Assembly: GCA_001298555.1 (NCBI GenBank)
Contig: LJCW01000307.1
Span: 1-60,668 of the forward strand
Reading direction: 5' to 3'
DNA length: 60,668 nt
From: Actinobacteria bacterium OV450
GTDB taxonomy: Bacteria > Actinomycetota > Actinomycetes > Streptomycetales > Streptomycetaceae
Shown here piece after piece: positions 38,864-48,493 of this stretch. Every line of letters starts with the position of its first letter. Position 1 is the first letter of the stretch. The notes under the pieces are model-generated. The model ran no database searches. It had not been told where the DNA came from and was given only the letters and a program-made list of their open reading frames with translations. A program made the translations under genes and the position numbers.

Positions 38864-39352
38864 ATGGCGTCCATGGAATACCGGGTTATCTCGGGCGAGG
38901 ATTTCCGTCTGGTCGCGAACGCTCTCCGCGCCGTGGACGCCAGCTTGCCGGGCAATCTCCGCAAGGAGCTTCGACAGGCTGTGCGTCCCCTCGTGGCGCG
39001 CGCAAAAGCGAAGGTGAGAGCCCTGCCTACGCACGGCGTTAAGCACACCGGTCTGCGTAGGCGTGTTGCGGCCGGCGTCGGCGTGCGCGTATCGACGAGC
39101 CGTACGCCCGGCATCACGATCACTACTTCGATGCGGGATCCGTCTGAGGCGGCTATCCCCCGGGGAATGGATAGCCGGGTTGGCTGGCGCCACCCGGTTT
39201 TCGGTAACCGCGATGCGTGGGTGACGCAGCACACGGGCGGTTCTTGGTTCCGAGAAACTTTCGCTGATGGCCGAGAGGAAATTCAGCGTGACGTGCGGGA
39301 CGTGTTGGAGCGTGCCGCCGACACGGTCGCCGACGCTGGCGGCCGAATCTGA
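38864..39352 (+). CDS. Neck/tail-joining protein (HK97 gp10-like)
   Basis: 162 residues. An N-terminal helix (LVANALRAVDASLPGNLRKE, VARAKAKVRAL) and C-terminal WRHPVFGNRDAWVTQHTGG, WFRETFADGREEIQRDVRDV match HK97 gp10-like proteins (R-H-P-[VL]-F-G-N, then a W-F helix). It seals the head-tail joint. Order relative to the tube gene is slightly unusual. Confidence 0.8.
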   Translation: MASMEYRVISGEDFRLVANALRAVDASLPGNLRKELRQAVRPLVARAKAKVRALPTHGVKHTGLRRRVAAGVGVRVSTSRTPGITITTSMRDPSEAAIPRGMDSRVGWRHPVFGNRDAWVTQHTGGSWFRETFADGREEIQRDVRDVLERAADTVADAGGRI

Positions 39353-39355
39353 GCT

Positions 39356-39389
39356 GCCGCCCGAGGTGCGTGCGGGTCCCTCGGGCGGC
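39356..39389 (+). terminator. Perfect 11-bp hairpin with T-rich tail
   Basis: gccgcccgagg (39356-39366) pairs with cctcgggcggc (39379-39389), then tcccttttc. Probably an intrinsic terminator or attenuator between tail tube/neck and chaperone-tape genes. Confidence 0.75.
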
Positions 39390-39444
39390 TCCCTTTTCGC
39401 CTATCTCCCGCACATGACCTGCACACATGGAAGGAAACCCGCAG

Positions 39445-39879
39445 ATGGCTCTGTTGGACAAAAATGCAATCCTCAAGGCCGACGACCTCGAATACGAGGT
39501 TGTCGAAGTTCCTGAGTGGGGTGGCTCGGTGAGGCTGAAGACTCTCACGGGTGAAGAGCGTGACGAGTTCGAGGCGTCGCAGGTGACCATCAATAAGAAG
39601 GGCCGGCCGGAGCAGAACATGGCCAACCTTCGGGCACGGCTCGTTGCTCTGGTCGTGGTTGACGAAGCCGGGAAGACAGTGTTCTCGAAGTATGACGTCC
39701 CCGACCTCGGCCGGAAGTCGTCGAAGGCGCTGGACCGCGTGTTCGAGAAGGCTTCTGCGATGAATGGTTTCTCCGATGAGGACATGGAGAAGCTGGCGCA
39801 GGATTTCGGGGGCGGCCCGAACGAGGGCTCTACTTCCGACTCAGCCTCCGATGGGGAATCCCCGTCCGAGACGTCCTAA
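39445..39879 (+). CDS. Tail assembly chaperone (G-type, unshifted product)
   Basis: 144 residues from ATG 39445 (ggaagg upstream). ADDLEYEVVEVPEWGGSVRL, KTLTGEERDEFEASQVT and LVALVVVDEAGKTVFS are typical of the lambda gpG-like family in actinophages. The C-terminus is Ser/Gly/Glu-rich and runs past the frameshift zone. It solubilises and delivers the tape measure protein during tail assembly. Confidence 0.85.
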   Translation: MALLDKNAILKADDLEYEVVEVPEWGGSVRLKTLTGEERDEFEASQVTINKKGRPEQNMANLRARLVALVVVDEAGKTVFSKYDVPDLGRKSSKALDRVFEKASAMNGFSDEDMEKLAQDFGGGPNEGSTSDSASDGESPSETS

Positions 39880-40151
39880 AGAGTCTCACATCCCGTGAAA
39901 TCTCCGAGTGGCACGCCTACGAGAAAGCTTACGGTCCGGTCGACGGAATGTGGCTGAACGAGGCTGTCGCCGAGATTCACGAGCTGCTGCAGAACCTTCT
40001 CTATCTGCAGGCAGAGGGGCAAGGGGCGAAGCCGGTGAAGAAGGATCGTCCGGGGTTCATGTATGACCTGGCTGCGGAAGAAACGCCTGCCGTTGACGGT
40101 GAGGAAGTCGTCGAGGGTTTGATTCCGGACGAGTTTTTCGAGGAGGACTGA
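39445..40151 (+). CDS. Tail assembly chaperone (GT-type, predicted -1 frameshift product)
   Basis: The -1 frame carries a classic T segment continuous from about 39822: RLSLRWGIPVRDVLKSLTSR then EISEWHAYEKAYGP and a long acidic helix ending EFFEED at 40151. This frame has no usable start before 39948, and the conserved RLSL...EW part lies upstream of it, so it must be entered by slipping from the G frame. The likely slip zone is gatttcgggggcgg (39802-39815), a run of five G after TTTC. The heptamer is not canonical, so the exact position is uncertain. Confidence 0.78.
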
Positions 40152-40152
40152 A

Positions 40153-43100
40153 GTGGCTACCATCACGTCGCTTGGGTTCCACATTTTCGCCCGGTATACC
40201 GGCTCTCCTGCTTTCCGGTCGGCTCGGAACGACATCCAGGGTTTGAACTCTCGTCTGGATTCCCTGAACCAGCGGACCACTGCAGCGAGCAGGAATCTGG
40301 GCGGTGTGGCGACGGCTGCGATTGCTCTGGCTCCTGCTTTGGCGCCGCTGGGGGCCGGCCTGCTGGCGGTGGCTGGTGGTCTGGCTGCTGCTACTGCCGC
40401 GGCTGGAGCTGGAGCGGGTGTTTTCGGTTTCGCGTTGAAGGGTGCAATCGACAACGTCACGAAACTGAAAACGAGTGTGGGTGTTCTGCGGGACAATCTG
40501 CAGTTGCAGAAAGACACCTTGGCGCAGTTGACTCCGGGAACTGACGCGTACGCGAGGCAGCTTAAGAAGGTCTCTGAGGCGCAGGACCGCTACAACCATG
40601 CGCTGGCCGCTATGACGCCTGCGCAGCGGCAGTTCATTGCCGCGCAGGACGGTATGCGTGCCTCCTACCAGCGGTTCATTAAGTCGACCGAGAGTTCTAC
40701 TCTGCCGGTGGCTGCCGTTGCTATGGAGGCCATGGGGCGAGCCCTCGGTAAGCTGACCCCGCTCGTCCGCGCCGTTGCTCCGGTCGCTATGCAGGTTGCT
40801 GTTGCCTTCCGGCACTGGGTGGACACCCGACTCGACGGGTGGGTCGACTTCCTCGCCAAGAATGCCGTTCCTGCAGTTGAACGATTCATCACCATAGGCA
40901 AAAACATCGGTTCGTCTCTGGGCGCCGGCTTCAAGGCATTCATACCGATAGGTTTGAACGTTGTGCAGGTGCTGGCCAAGGGTTCAGCGAACCTGAAAGC
41001 GTGGGGTGAAGGCGGTGGGTTCCAGCGGTTCCTGGCATACGTGCAGGCGAACGGGCCAGCGATCCGAGAGTTTTTCCAGGCGCTTCTAGGCGTGACGGGA
41101 AAGTTTTCTGCCGTATTCATCGCACTGGGCCCGGCTGTGCTCAGGGTGGTGACGTTCTTCGCCCAGTTGGTTGCGAAGATTCCGACTCCGGTCCTGATCG
41201 CGTTGACTGTTGCCTGGTATGCGGCGAAGGCGGCCACGCTGGCTTATACGGTGACGTTGTGGCTGGCTGCTGAACGGTTGCAGCTCGTACGCCTCCGGAT
41301 GATCGCGACTCGCGCTGTGATCATTGCCTACAGTGTTGCGTCGAATGCGGCGGCCGCTGCTACGCGAGTTCTCGGCGTCGCGTTGGCGTTCGTCGCGGCA
41401 AACCCGGTTGTCCTGATCATAGCGGCTATTGTGGCGCTCATTGCCATTATCGTTCTGGTCGCGACTAAGACGACGTGGTTCCAGACCGCTTGGAAGTATA
41501 CGTGGAACGCGATCAAGGCTGCCACTTCGGCAACCTGGTCGTTCATTCGGGATCAAATTTTCCAGCCGCTTGTTCGTTTTTTCACGGTCCTCATTCCGGG
41601 TGCGGCGGCAGCTTTCCAGCGTTTTGTCAGCAGCCGCTGGCAGGAAACCCGCAACAACATGTATGCGCAGTTCGCCTTCCTGCGCAATAACGTGTGGAAC
41701 CCGATCATTCGATTCTTCACGGTTCTCATACCTGGTGCGGCGGCGGCTTTCGCCCGTCTCGTTGCTGCTCGCTGGCAGGACACCCGAAACAACATCTTCG
41801 CCCAGTTCGCGTTTATTCGGGACAAAATCTTTGCTCCTCTGGGCCGTTTTTTCACTCAGACGATCCCCGGCTGGGCGACGAGCATGAAGAACGGTGTGAC
41901 TCATGCGTTCGGGTTGGCGCGTGATGGGATTAAAAAGATTTGGGATTCCATCGTCGGGATAGTGAAAACTCCGATCAATTTTGTTATCGGGTTCATAAAT
42001 AAGGGCGTTGTCGGTCCGATGAACTCGGTGGCTAAGTTCGTCGGTCTCAAGGTTCGCATCCCGTCCATTCCGAAGCTCGCGCAGGGCGGGCCGGTTCGGG
42101 GGCCGGGCGGGCCTACAGAAGACAAGATTCCGGCGATGCTCTCCAACAATGAGCACGTGTGGACTGCGGCTGAGGTAGCCGCGGCGGGCGGGCACCACAA
42201 GGTTGCTCAGATGCGGTCCAATGTTCTCAACGGTCGGCGGGTCCGCGTGTTCGGTAACCAGCGTTTCGCGGAGGGCGGTACTCCCGATCCCCAGCCGTTG
42301 CGGCCTGGCGACGTTGGCCCGGGCGGCATTACTCGGCTCGACCCTGGTTCCCATCAGGGTGAGGGCGGCGCGTTCAAGGTGTTCGGGGTCGATGTGGGCT
42401 CCTTCGCCAAGAAACTGGTTCGCGGCGCCATGGGCGCAGTGACCAGCCCCGTTCTCGACCTCGCCATCAAGACCATTGGGAAGCTGGTTGGTTCGGGCAG
42501 CGGTTACCAGGATCTCCTCAAGGGCGCGTTCACGCTGCCCATGCACTGGCTCAAGGCGTGGATCGCCCAGGACGACGCCGCTAACAGTGCGTTCACGGGC
42601 GGGGGTAACACGATCGCGGCTGCTAAATGGGCTGACTCCCAGATCGGCAAGCCGTATGTCCTGGGCGGTGCGGGCAATCCCGGATGGGACTGCTCTTCGT
42701 TCATGTCGGCTATCGCCCGAGTCATCCTCGGTCAGCAGCCGGCTCCCTGGTTCACCACTCACCCCTTCGAGGGTGGCGCTAAGTCGCCTGTGGCTGGTTG
42801 GGAACGAGACCTTAAATCCCCGTTCATGATCGGTATCACGTCGGCTGGGATCGGGCACACTGGCGGAACCCTGAACGGCGTCAACTACGAGGCGACGCCT
42901 CCGGTCCTGCGCAAGGGGCCGGCGGCGCGCGGCGCAAACGACCCGATGTTCGTCTTCCGGTACGGCTTCCGTCCCGCTCTTGCTACGGCTGGTGGCGCGG
43001 GCGGCAGCGGTGCGTGGGGGCAGTTGGCGTCCGCTGTCCTCGCCGAGTTGGGCGAATCTCCCAGCAACCTTGCGAACGTCCTCAAGGCAATTCAGAAGGA

Positions 43101-43560
43101 GTCGGGAGGCAACGCGAACGCGATCAACAACTGGGACAGCAACGCAAAGTCGGGCACGCCGTCCAAGGGGCTGCTTCAGGTCATCGATCCTACGTTCGCC
43201 GCCTTTGCCGGCCGGTACGCGAGCGCAGGCATTTTTGACCCGAAGGCCAACATCTATGCGGCTATCAACTACGCCCGCTCGCGATATGGGGCTGGCTGGT
43301 CTGCGCGGATGGCTGCTCCTGGCGGCTATGCGCTCGGTGGCGGCGTTATGCCGTTCGGGTCGTACGACCGGGGCGGTTACCTCCCGCAGGGCCTGTCGTT
43401 GGCGTACAACGGCACCGGCAAGCCTGAGCCCGTCGGGCATGAGCTTGGCGGGGAGCCGCACATCCATCTGGATGGGACGTTCATCGGTGCCGATCAGCGG
43501 CAGATGCAGGATGTTGTGCTTGCGGCTTGGACTGAGCTGAAGCGTAAGAACCGCGTGTGA
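40153..43560 (+). CDS. Tape measure protein with NlpC/P60-like and SLT wall-lytic domains
   Basis: 1135 residues from GTG 40153. The N-terminus (~20-170) is a coiled-coil/hydrophobic tape segment. Several hydrophobic helices follow (e.g. VLIALTVAWYAAKAATLAYT, VVLIIAAIVALIAIIVLVAT). A 45-residue unit containing RFFTVLIPGAAAAF occurs twice fully (~465-554) and a third time partly. Residues ~820-925 resemble NlpC/P60 (KWADSQIGKPYVLGGAGNPG then WDCSSFM with the catalytic Cys, later IGHTGG). Residues ~955-1060 are a soluble lytic transglycosylase domain (KAIQKESGGNANAINNWDSN, SKGLLQVIDPTF). It sets tail length and locally cuts peptidoglycan during DNA entry. Confidence 0.9.
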   Translation: MATITSLGFHIFARYTGSPAFRSARNDIQGLNSRLDSLNQRTTAASRNLGGVATAAIALAPALAPLGAGLLAVAGGLAAATAAAGAGAGVFGFALKGAIDNVTKLKTSVGVLRDNLQLQKDTLAQLTPGTDAYARQLKKVSEAQDRYNHALAAMTPAQRQFIAAQDGMRASYQRFIKSTESSTLPVAAVAMEAMGRALGKLTPLVRAVAPVAMQVAVAFRHWVDTRLDGWVDFLAKNAVPAVERFITIGKNIGSSLGAGFKAFIPIGLNVVQVLAKGSANLKAWGEGGGFQRFLAYVQANGPAIREFFQALLGVTGKFSAVFIALGPAVLRVVTFFAQLVAKIPTPVLIALTVAWYAAKAATLAYTVTLWLAAERLQLVRLRMIATRAVIIAYSVASNAAAAATRVLGVALAFVAANPVVLIIAAIVALIAIIVLVATKTTWFQTAWKYTWNAIKAATSATWSFIRDQIFQPLVRFFTVLIPGAAAAFQRFVSSRWQETRNNMYAQFAFLRNNVWNPIIRFFTVLIPGAAAAFARLVAARWQDTRNNIFAQFAFIRDKIFAPLGRFFTQTIPGWATSMKNGVTHAFGLARDGIKKIWDSIVGIVKTPINFVIGFINKGVVGPMNSVAKFVGLKVRIPSIPKLAQGGPVRGPGGPTEDKIPAMLSNNEHVWTAAEVAAAGGHHKVAQMRSNVLNGRRVRVFGNQRFAEGGTPDPQPLRPGDVGPGGITRLDPGSHQGEGGAFKVFGVDVGSFAKKLVRGAMGAVTSPVLDLAIKTIGKLVGSGSGYQDLLKGAFTLPMHWLKAWIAQDDAANSAFTGGGNTIAAAKWADSQIGKPYVLGGAGNPGWDCSSFMSAIARVILGQQPAPWFTTHPFEGGAKSPVAGWERDLKSPFMIGITSAGIGHTGGTLNGVNYEATPPVLRKGPAARGANDPMFVFRYGFRPALATAGGAGGSGAWGQLASAVLAELGESPSNLANVLKAIQKESGGNANAINNWDSNAKSGTPSKGLLQVIDPTFAAFAGRYASAGIFDPKANIYAAINYARSRYGAGWSARMAAPGGYALGGGVMPFGSYDRGGYLPQGLSLAYNGTGKPEPVGHELGGEPHIHLDGTFIGADQRQMQDVVLAAWTELKRKNRV
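41545..41871. repeat. 135-bp coding repeat in tape measure gene (2.4 copies)
   Basis: Copies 41545-41679 and 41680-41814 plus a partial 41815-41871 encode a 45-residue unit containing RFFTVLIPGAAAAF and RWQETRNN/RWQDTRNN. DNA identity is visibly high between the first two, so the duplication is not ancient. Confidence 0.85.
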
Positions 43561-43567
43561 TTGGGGG

Positions 43568-46249
43568 ATGGTCGTGGCTGTCCCCCAGTACAAGATTTAT
43601 GTGAGTTGGGACGGCGGCAAGCGGGTTTTGCTGTCGAACTTTGAACGCGGTGCGGACAGTTGGGTGGGGCATGGGACCACTCCCCCGATCCTGGGGTCCC
43701 TGCCTCGCCTGCCGTACTCGCCGCGGTCGCTGCACTTCCTCACCGACCATTTTGACGGCCCGCTTGATTCTGAGCTGTGGCCTGTTCAAGTCGGCGATGT
43801 GGAGGTTGTTGGCGGTGCCCTGTTCGTCTCTGACCAGAGCACCGCCATCCCCTTCTCGTACGTGGATTCGCGGGGCGGCTACAGTTTGTCGGGCAGCACA
43901 GTTCAGACGAAGATCAGGGTTCCTGATGTGTTCTGGACCGGCCTGGATCTTCGCTGGGAGGTTCGGGAAGCGACGGGCACGGACAGTGTCGCGTTCGCAT
44001 GGGTTGATACCAACGACACGTTGATCATGAGGCAGACGGTCGACGCCGTCGACACCGACCAGACAGTGGCTTACGACCCTGTCGAGATGGCCTACCTTCG
44101 CCTGACCGAGGCTGACGGCGCCATCTCGTGGGACACCTCCCCTGACGGGCTGGTGTGGACCACGCGGGCTACTGCTGCACGTCTCGTGAACACGTCGGAT
44201 GTGTACCTGCGGTTTCGTGCCCTGGACGCGTCCTCGTTCACATCGAGCTCTATCCCCGGTTCGATGCTGCCTGGCAGCTCTCCTCCGGGCAGCATCGGGG
44301 CTTCGCCGGCCGTCCTTGAGGGCGGCGTACTCGTCGTCGAGGATCTCAACTCGACTGTGGTGGACCCGCACACTGATGAGCATGCGCTCTCACTGCAGTG
44401 GAGCGAGTACACGCCGTTCACGTTTGATGACGCTTCTCTGGGCTTCGACGTAGGCGAGTTCCGGTCCACCGGAACCTTCACGACCCCGGATGCTCGCTTC
44501 CTGGCTGATGGTCTGATCGTCGGGGAGACGTACGTCTATACAGCGTGGGTGTATGCAGCTGCGGGCAGTCCGGCACTGCGTCTTGGTGTGGTCGGCATGT
44601 CCGAGACGGCGGCGACGACAGTGTGGGATGAGTGGGTTGAGCTGACCTACCAGTTCACTGCCGAGGTTACGTCTCACATCATCCGGGTGATTCCGGATAG
44701 TGCTCCAGTCGGCGACTCGATGGCTTTCGTCGATGGCGTGATGCTGCCCATCCCGGGCGAGGATGTAACCCTGCGGGCGCTGGGCGTCCGTACGCCTGTC
44801 TCGTTCCGGTACGGGCGGGACACCATTCGCAGCCTTTCGGACGTCGCTCCGGGCGAAACGCCTCTGGAGCTGAACAACCGGTCCCGCGACTACTCTCCCG
44901 ATAACCCCGACTCTCCGTTGGTCGAATACCTCGGCCCCGGCAAGCCCGTGTATGTGGCGGCTACGTTCGAAGGCCGCCAGTACTCGTTGTTCAACGGATT
45001 CATTGATCAGTACAAGCTGGTCCCGGACATCGGCAATCGTTCGGTGAAGCTGACCGCGCAGGACCTGCTGGGGACTTTGGCGAGTATCAACCTGTCTACC
45101 GGCGTGTACACGGGCTTGCGTACCGGCAGCGCCATCAACCAAGTGTTGAATGAGGTGGGCTGGCCGGAAACCCTGCGTGATATCGACATCGGCGCTACCG
45201 GTATCCCGTTTTGGTGGGAGGAGGGTACTGACGCTCTGACGGCAATCAACAAGTTGATGCAGGCGGAGGGCACTCCGGCGATCGCCTATGTGGAGCCCAC
45301 AGGGGTGTTCGTGTTCCGCGACAGGCATCACAGGCTGGTGAGGTCTAAGTCGCTTGAGGTGCAAACCGTGTTCACGGATGGCGAGGATGACCGGCCGGAG
45401 CCGATCTTCTCTACCCCGGTTGATTTCGATCTCGGCTACCGAGACCTGATCAACGACATCACGTATTCGATTGAGGAGACTCGCCCCAAGTTTGAGCACG
45501 AAGTGGTGTTCACGGCGGGCCATCCGATTTCGGTGCGTCCGGGTGAACTTCTGGTGTTCGGCGCTTCGGCTGACAGTGCCTTCATTGATGCTCGTCCGCC
45601 GGTTGAAGGTGTCGACTACACGGTGTTGTCGGGGACGGTGAGTATTGCGCTTGAGCGTACTTCCGGTCAGGCGACGCGGATTCACATTCAGGATGGCGGC
45701 ACGGGTGCTGTGCTGTCGGGTCTGCAGTTGCGTGCTATCCCATTGGAAACGAACACCAATATTCAGTTGCGGTTCCAGGATGCGGAGTCCATCGCTAAGC
45801 ATGGGCTGAAGTCGCTGCAGGGTAGCGCGGTCAGGATCCCGTGGGCGAACTACAACGACGTTTCTACGATGGCTCTGACTCTTCTGGGCCAGCGTGCCCG
45901 GCGTCTGCCCGTGATGTCTATAACCGTGAACCACGGTCATCGTGACCGAATGTACGCGATCCTCAACACGCGTATATCCGACAAGGTTCGCATCCAAGAG
46001 AACGAGACGTTCAGCGACCACGAATACTACGTGGAATACATTTCGCACACTGTGGGCGACGGCGGCAAGTCGCATGTCGCTGAGTTCGGTTGCGAGCGGG
46101 CAAGCGCACAGCTTGAGCAGGTCTTCACCTTCGATGTTTCCGACCAGGGCTTCGACGAGGGCCTGTTCGGCATCGACGGTATCAGCGACCCCAACCGGCT
46201 GTTCCTGTTCGATCGGTCAAAGTTCGACGAGGGCCTGTTCGGCTTCTAG
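43568..46249 (+). CDS. Minor tail/tail-tip protein (distal tail + hub-like)
   Basis: 893 residues. The N-terminal half has lectin-like beta regions (FDGPLDSELWPVQVGDVEVV ... VVGGALFVSDQS; a second sandwich near DDASLGFDVGEFRSTGTFTT). The second half begins ALGVRTPVSFRYGRDTIRSL and contains VKLTAQDLLGTLASINLSTG and INKLMQAEGTPAIAYVEPTG, the tail-hub (gp27-like) pattern. The C-terminus repeats FDEGLFG twice (GFDEGLFGID, KFDEGLFGF). It forms the baseplate platform that carries spike and fibre proteins. Confidence 0.82.
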   Translation: MVVAVPQYKIYVSWDGGKRVLLSNFERGADSWVGHGTTPPILGSLPRLPYSPRSLHFLTDHFDGPLDSELWPVQVGDVEVVGGALFVSDQSTAIPFSYVDSRGGYSLSGSTVQTKIRVPDVFWTGLDLRWEVREATGTDSVAFAWVDTNDTLIMRQTVDAVDTDQTVAYDPVEMAYLRLTEADGAISWDTSPDGLVWTTRATAARLVNTSDVYLRFRALDASSFTSSSIPGSMLPGSSPPGSIGASPAVLEGGVLVVEDLNSTVVDPHTDEHALSLQWSEYTPFTFDDASLGFDVGEFRSTGTFTTPDARFLADGLIVGETYVYTAWVYAAAGSPALRLGVVGMSETAATTVWDEWVELTYQFTAEVTSHIIRVIPDSAPVGDSMAFVDGVMLPIPGEDVTLRALGVRTPVSFRYGRDTIRSLSDVAPGETPLELNNRSRDYSPDNPDSPLVEYLGPGKPVYVAATFEGRQYSLFNGFIDQYKLVPDIGNRSVKLTAQDLLGTLASINLSTGVYTGLRTGSAINQVLNEVGWPETLRDIDIGATGIPFWWEEGTDALTAINKLMQAEGTPAIAYVEPTGVFVFRDRHHRLVRSKSLEVQTVFTDGEDDRPEPIFSTPVDFDLGYRDLINDITYSIEETRPKFEHEVVFTAGHPISVRPGELLVFGASADSAFIDARPPVEGVDYTVLSGTVSIALERTSGQATRIHIQDGGTGAVLSGLQLRAIPLETNTNIQLRFQDAESIAKHGLKSLQGSAVRIPWANYNDVSTMALTLLGQRARRLPVMSITVNHGHRDRMYAILNTRISDKVRIQENETFSDHEYYVEYISHTVGDGGKSHVAEFGCERASAQLEQVFTFDVSDQGFDEGLFGIDGISDPNRLFLFDRSKFDEGLFGF

Positions 46250-46261
46250 AAGGAGGTTCTC

Positions 46262-48139
46262 GTGGGCGCCTACGACCTGTTCAGTAACAACGCTCAGACC
46301 AGCGTGGCAGCCTCCAAGACGGCCGTAGCGGCGGGAACAGAAGAAACGTGGACGGTCGGCTCATCGGCGGGATTTCCCATCGCCAGTGACGCCGCCACGC
46401 CTCCCACGCAGTTCCGTATCGTCGACGTGGCTGACACGTCCGAGGTCATCCTCGTGACCAACGTGTCGGGTTCGACTTGGACGGTCATCCGGGGTGCCGA
46501 GGACACCACCCCGGTCACCCACACAGGCGGTTTCACGGTCACGCACATTGTGACTGCGGGCTGGCTGAACCGCGTCGAAACGCGTATCCCCTACTTCAAC
46601 GTGAAGGGGTACGGCGCGGTCGGCGACGGGTCGACCGACGACAGGGACGCCATCCAAGACGTCATCGACATGGCCAACTCTGCTGGCGGTGGCGTGGTGT
46701 TCCTGCCGCCATCCGACTACAAGATCAATGGAACTCTCACGGTGCCGTCTGGCGTGACCGTGAGGGGCGCCGGCCAGCTGAGCTCCATCGTGGGCCCCTC
46801 CTCGGGCAGCGACTTCCTGTCGCTGGTGACCCTGGCCGGCAACGACGCCAGCCTCGAAAGCCTGCGGATCGTTGGAGGAGCCGCCCACACGAACACGGTG
46901 TGCGTGCAGCTCGGCGGCCTCGAAGAGGGCAGCAGCGTCTTTGAACGCATGCGTTTGAGCCGCGTCCGCATAGAGCGCGGCTCCCACTATGCAGTCGAAG
47001 CGTTCGGCTACGACGTCTTCAAAGACTTCGCCATGGTGGACTGTGAAATCACGGACAGCCCCACGGGCGTGTTCTTCGCGGCAACACCTAGCGGCGGATC
47101 GCAGGGCTTGGTGTTCAGCCGGAACACGTTCCGCAACCTGCAAAACGCCACACCGCTGGGCGACGGTTACGTCCGGGCACTTCACTTGCAGGGAAGCGAC
47201 TCTGACACCACGTTTCAACGAGTCATCATCTCCGAGAACGTGTTCGACGAGCTAGACGACACGATCATTCCGATACAGATCAACGGGGCGAACGAAGTCA
47301 CGATCACGGCTAACGTTCTTGGCGCCGGGTCGTCTAAGGGGATCAGCGTCGGCCAGTGTAAGCGGGTCACGATCACCGGTAACTCGATCTACTCGCAGCA
47401 TTCTTATGCGGTAGAGCTGGCCGGCGGCAACACCTTCTCGATCACCGGCAACGTTGTTGACGCATGCGACATGTTCGTGAAGTCGACCAACGCGGCCCTC
47501 CCGACAACTGATGTGACGATCAGCGGGAACACGGTCACCAACAACGGTTTCGGCTACGCCACGGGCAACGCGATCTGCGTGAACAACGGGGCCGCTCGCT
47601 GGCACATAGCGAGCAACCTGTTCCGCGATTCCAAGTCTGGGGGCGTCGATGGCGTCATACAGGTAGGCACCGGCAGCTCGGACCCCGGGACGGACGTCGC
47701 GATCGTCGGGAACACGTATCACGCGTCGGCTGCAACGGCCGACGTCAACTTTGTGACCAACTTCTGTGGCAGCCGTATCCGGATCGCCAACAACACTGTG
47801 GTGATCGCCCGTAACGTCTCCTCGTCGCTGAACAACTTTGCCGCCATCTACTTCGGGGCCGCGTCCGTTCTCACGCATGTGCGGGTCGATGACAATCATC
47901 TGCAAATGGCCGGCACGCTCACCGCGACGGAGTTGCGTGGCATTGATGACGGCGGTGCATCCTCGTATTCGTCTACGGGCTGGTCAGTCCGCCGTAACAC
48001 GATTACTGGGTTTAATCGTGGCATCTCGTTCCTGAACAACACATCGGCCACGTTCACGCTGCAGGGGAATGACACCGGGGTCGGCAACACGTCGGCTGAT
48101 CAGATCAATGGGGCGACACGACTTTCCGGCAACATCTAG
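46262..48139 (+). CDS. Right-handed beta-helix tail spike (pectate lyase-like)
   Basis: 625 residues from GTG 46262. The N-terminal ~110 residues are a tail-attachment sandwich. At ~113 the motif FNVKGYGAVGDGSTDDRDAI, followed by GGGVVFLPPSDYKINGTLTV, is the classical start of pectate-lyase superfamily spikes. Regular ~22-residue coils follow (VTITGNSIYSQHSYAVELAG, FSITGNVVDACDMFVK). It probably binds or degrades a surface polysaccharide as receptor; active residues cannot be assigned. Confidence 0.88.
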   Translation: MGAYDLFSNNAQTSVAASKTAVAAGTEETWTVGSSAGFPIASDAATPPTQFRIVDVADTSEVILVTNVSGSTWTVIRGAEDTTPVTHTGGFTVTHIVTAGWLNRVETRIPYFNVKGYGAVGDGSTDDRDAIQDVIDMANSAGGGVVFLPPSDYKINGTLTVPSGVTVRGAGQLSSIVGPSSGSDFLSLVTLAGNDASLESLRIVGGAAHTNTVCVQLGGLEEGSSVFERMRLSRVRIERGSHYAVEAFGYDVFKDFAMVDCEITDSPTGVFFAATPSGGSQGLVFSRNTFRNLQNATPLGDGYVRALHLQGSDSDTTFQRVIISENVFDELDDTIIPIQINGANEVTITANVLGAGSSKGISVGQCKRVTITGNSIYSQHSYAVELAGGNTFSITGNVVDACDMFVKSTNAALPTTDVTISGNTVTNNGFGYATGNAICVNNGAARWHIASNLFRDSKSGGVDGVIQVGTGSSDPGTDVAIVGNTYHASAATADVNFVTNFCGSRIRIANNTVVIARNVSSSLNNFAAIYFGAASVLTHVRVDDNHLQMAGTLTATELRGIDDGGASSYSSTGWSVRRNTITGFNRGISFLNNTSATFTLQGNDTGVGNTSADQINGATRLSGNI

Positions 48140-48152
48140 TAGGGATTAACCG

Positions 48153-48473
48153 ATGATCCTGACGACCCGCGCACGCGCCTACGTCAACTTCGGCAGGTGG
48201 ATATCTGACTGCCCCCGGCAGTGCGGTAACGCTATCGCCTTGGAGGCAGGCCAGACGTCGTTCTTCTGTCCACCTCCAGGCGGCTGCGGCCACATTGCGG
48301 ATGTGGAGTGGCCATCTGATCCGCAAGGCATCTGGGAAGCATTGGCTCCCCGCCCGCCGAAGCACCGTAACTGGTTCCCCGCGGAACATTCGCTCGCTGT
48401 GAAAGCGGGCTGCCCGTCGGGGCAGACTGTCGCTGATCTGATTGAGGAAAGCAAGGCTAACGGAGTGGCCTGA
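48153..48473 (+). CDS. Small Cys-rich tail-region protein (106 aa)
   Basis: DCPRQCGNAIALEAGQTSFF with CPPPGGCGHIADVEWP gives four cysteines of a zinc ribbon, then WEALAPRPPKHRNWFPAEH. Similar short proteins sit between tail fibre genes of Streptomyces phages. Function unknown. Confidence 0.65.
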   Translation: MILTTRARAYVNFGRWISDCPRQCGNAIALEAGQTSFFCPPPGGCGHIADVEWPSDPQGIWEALAPRPPKHRNWFPAEHSLAVKAGCPSGQTVADLIEESKANGVA

Positions 48474-48493
48474 TTCGGGCCTAGGAGGTTTTC

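Noticed and set aside
41086..43593. 835-codon leftward open frame opposite the tape measure gene
   Set aside because: Antisense shadow without any domain; the plus strand encodes coherent lytic domains and repeats.
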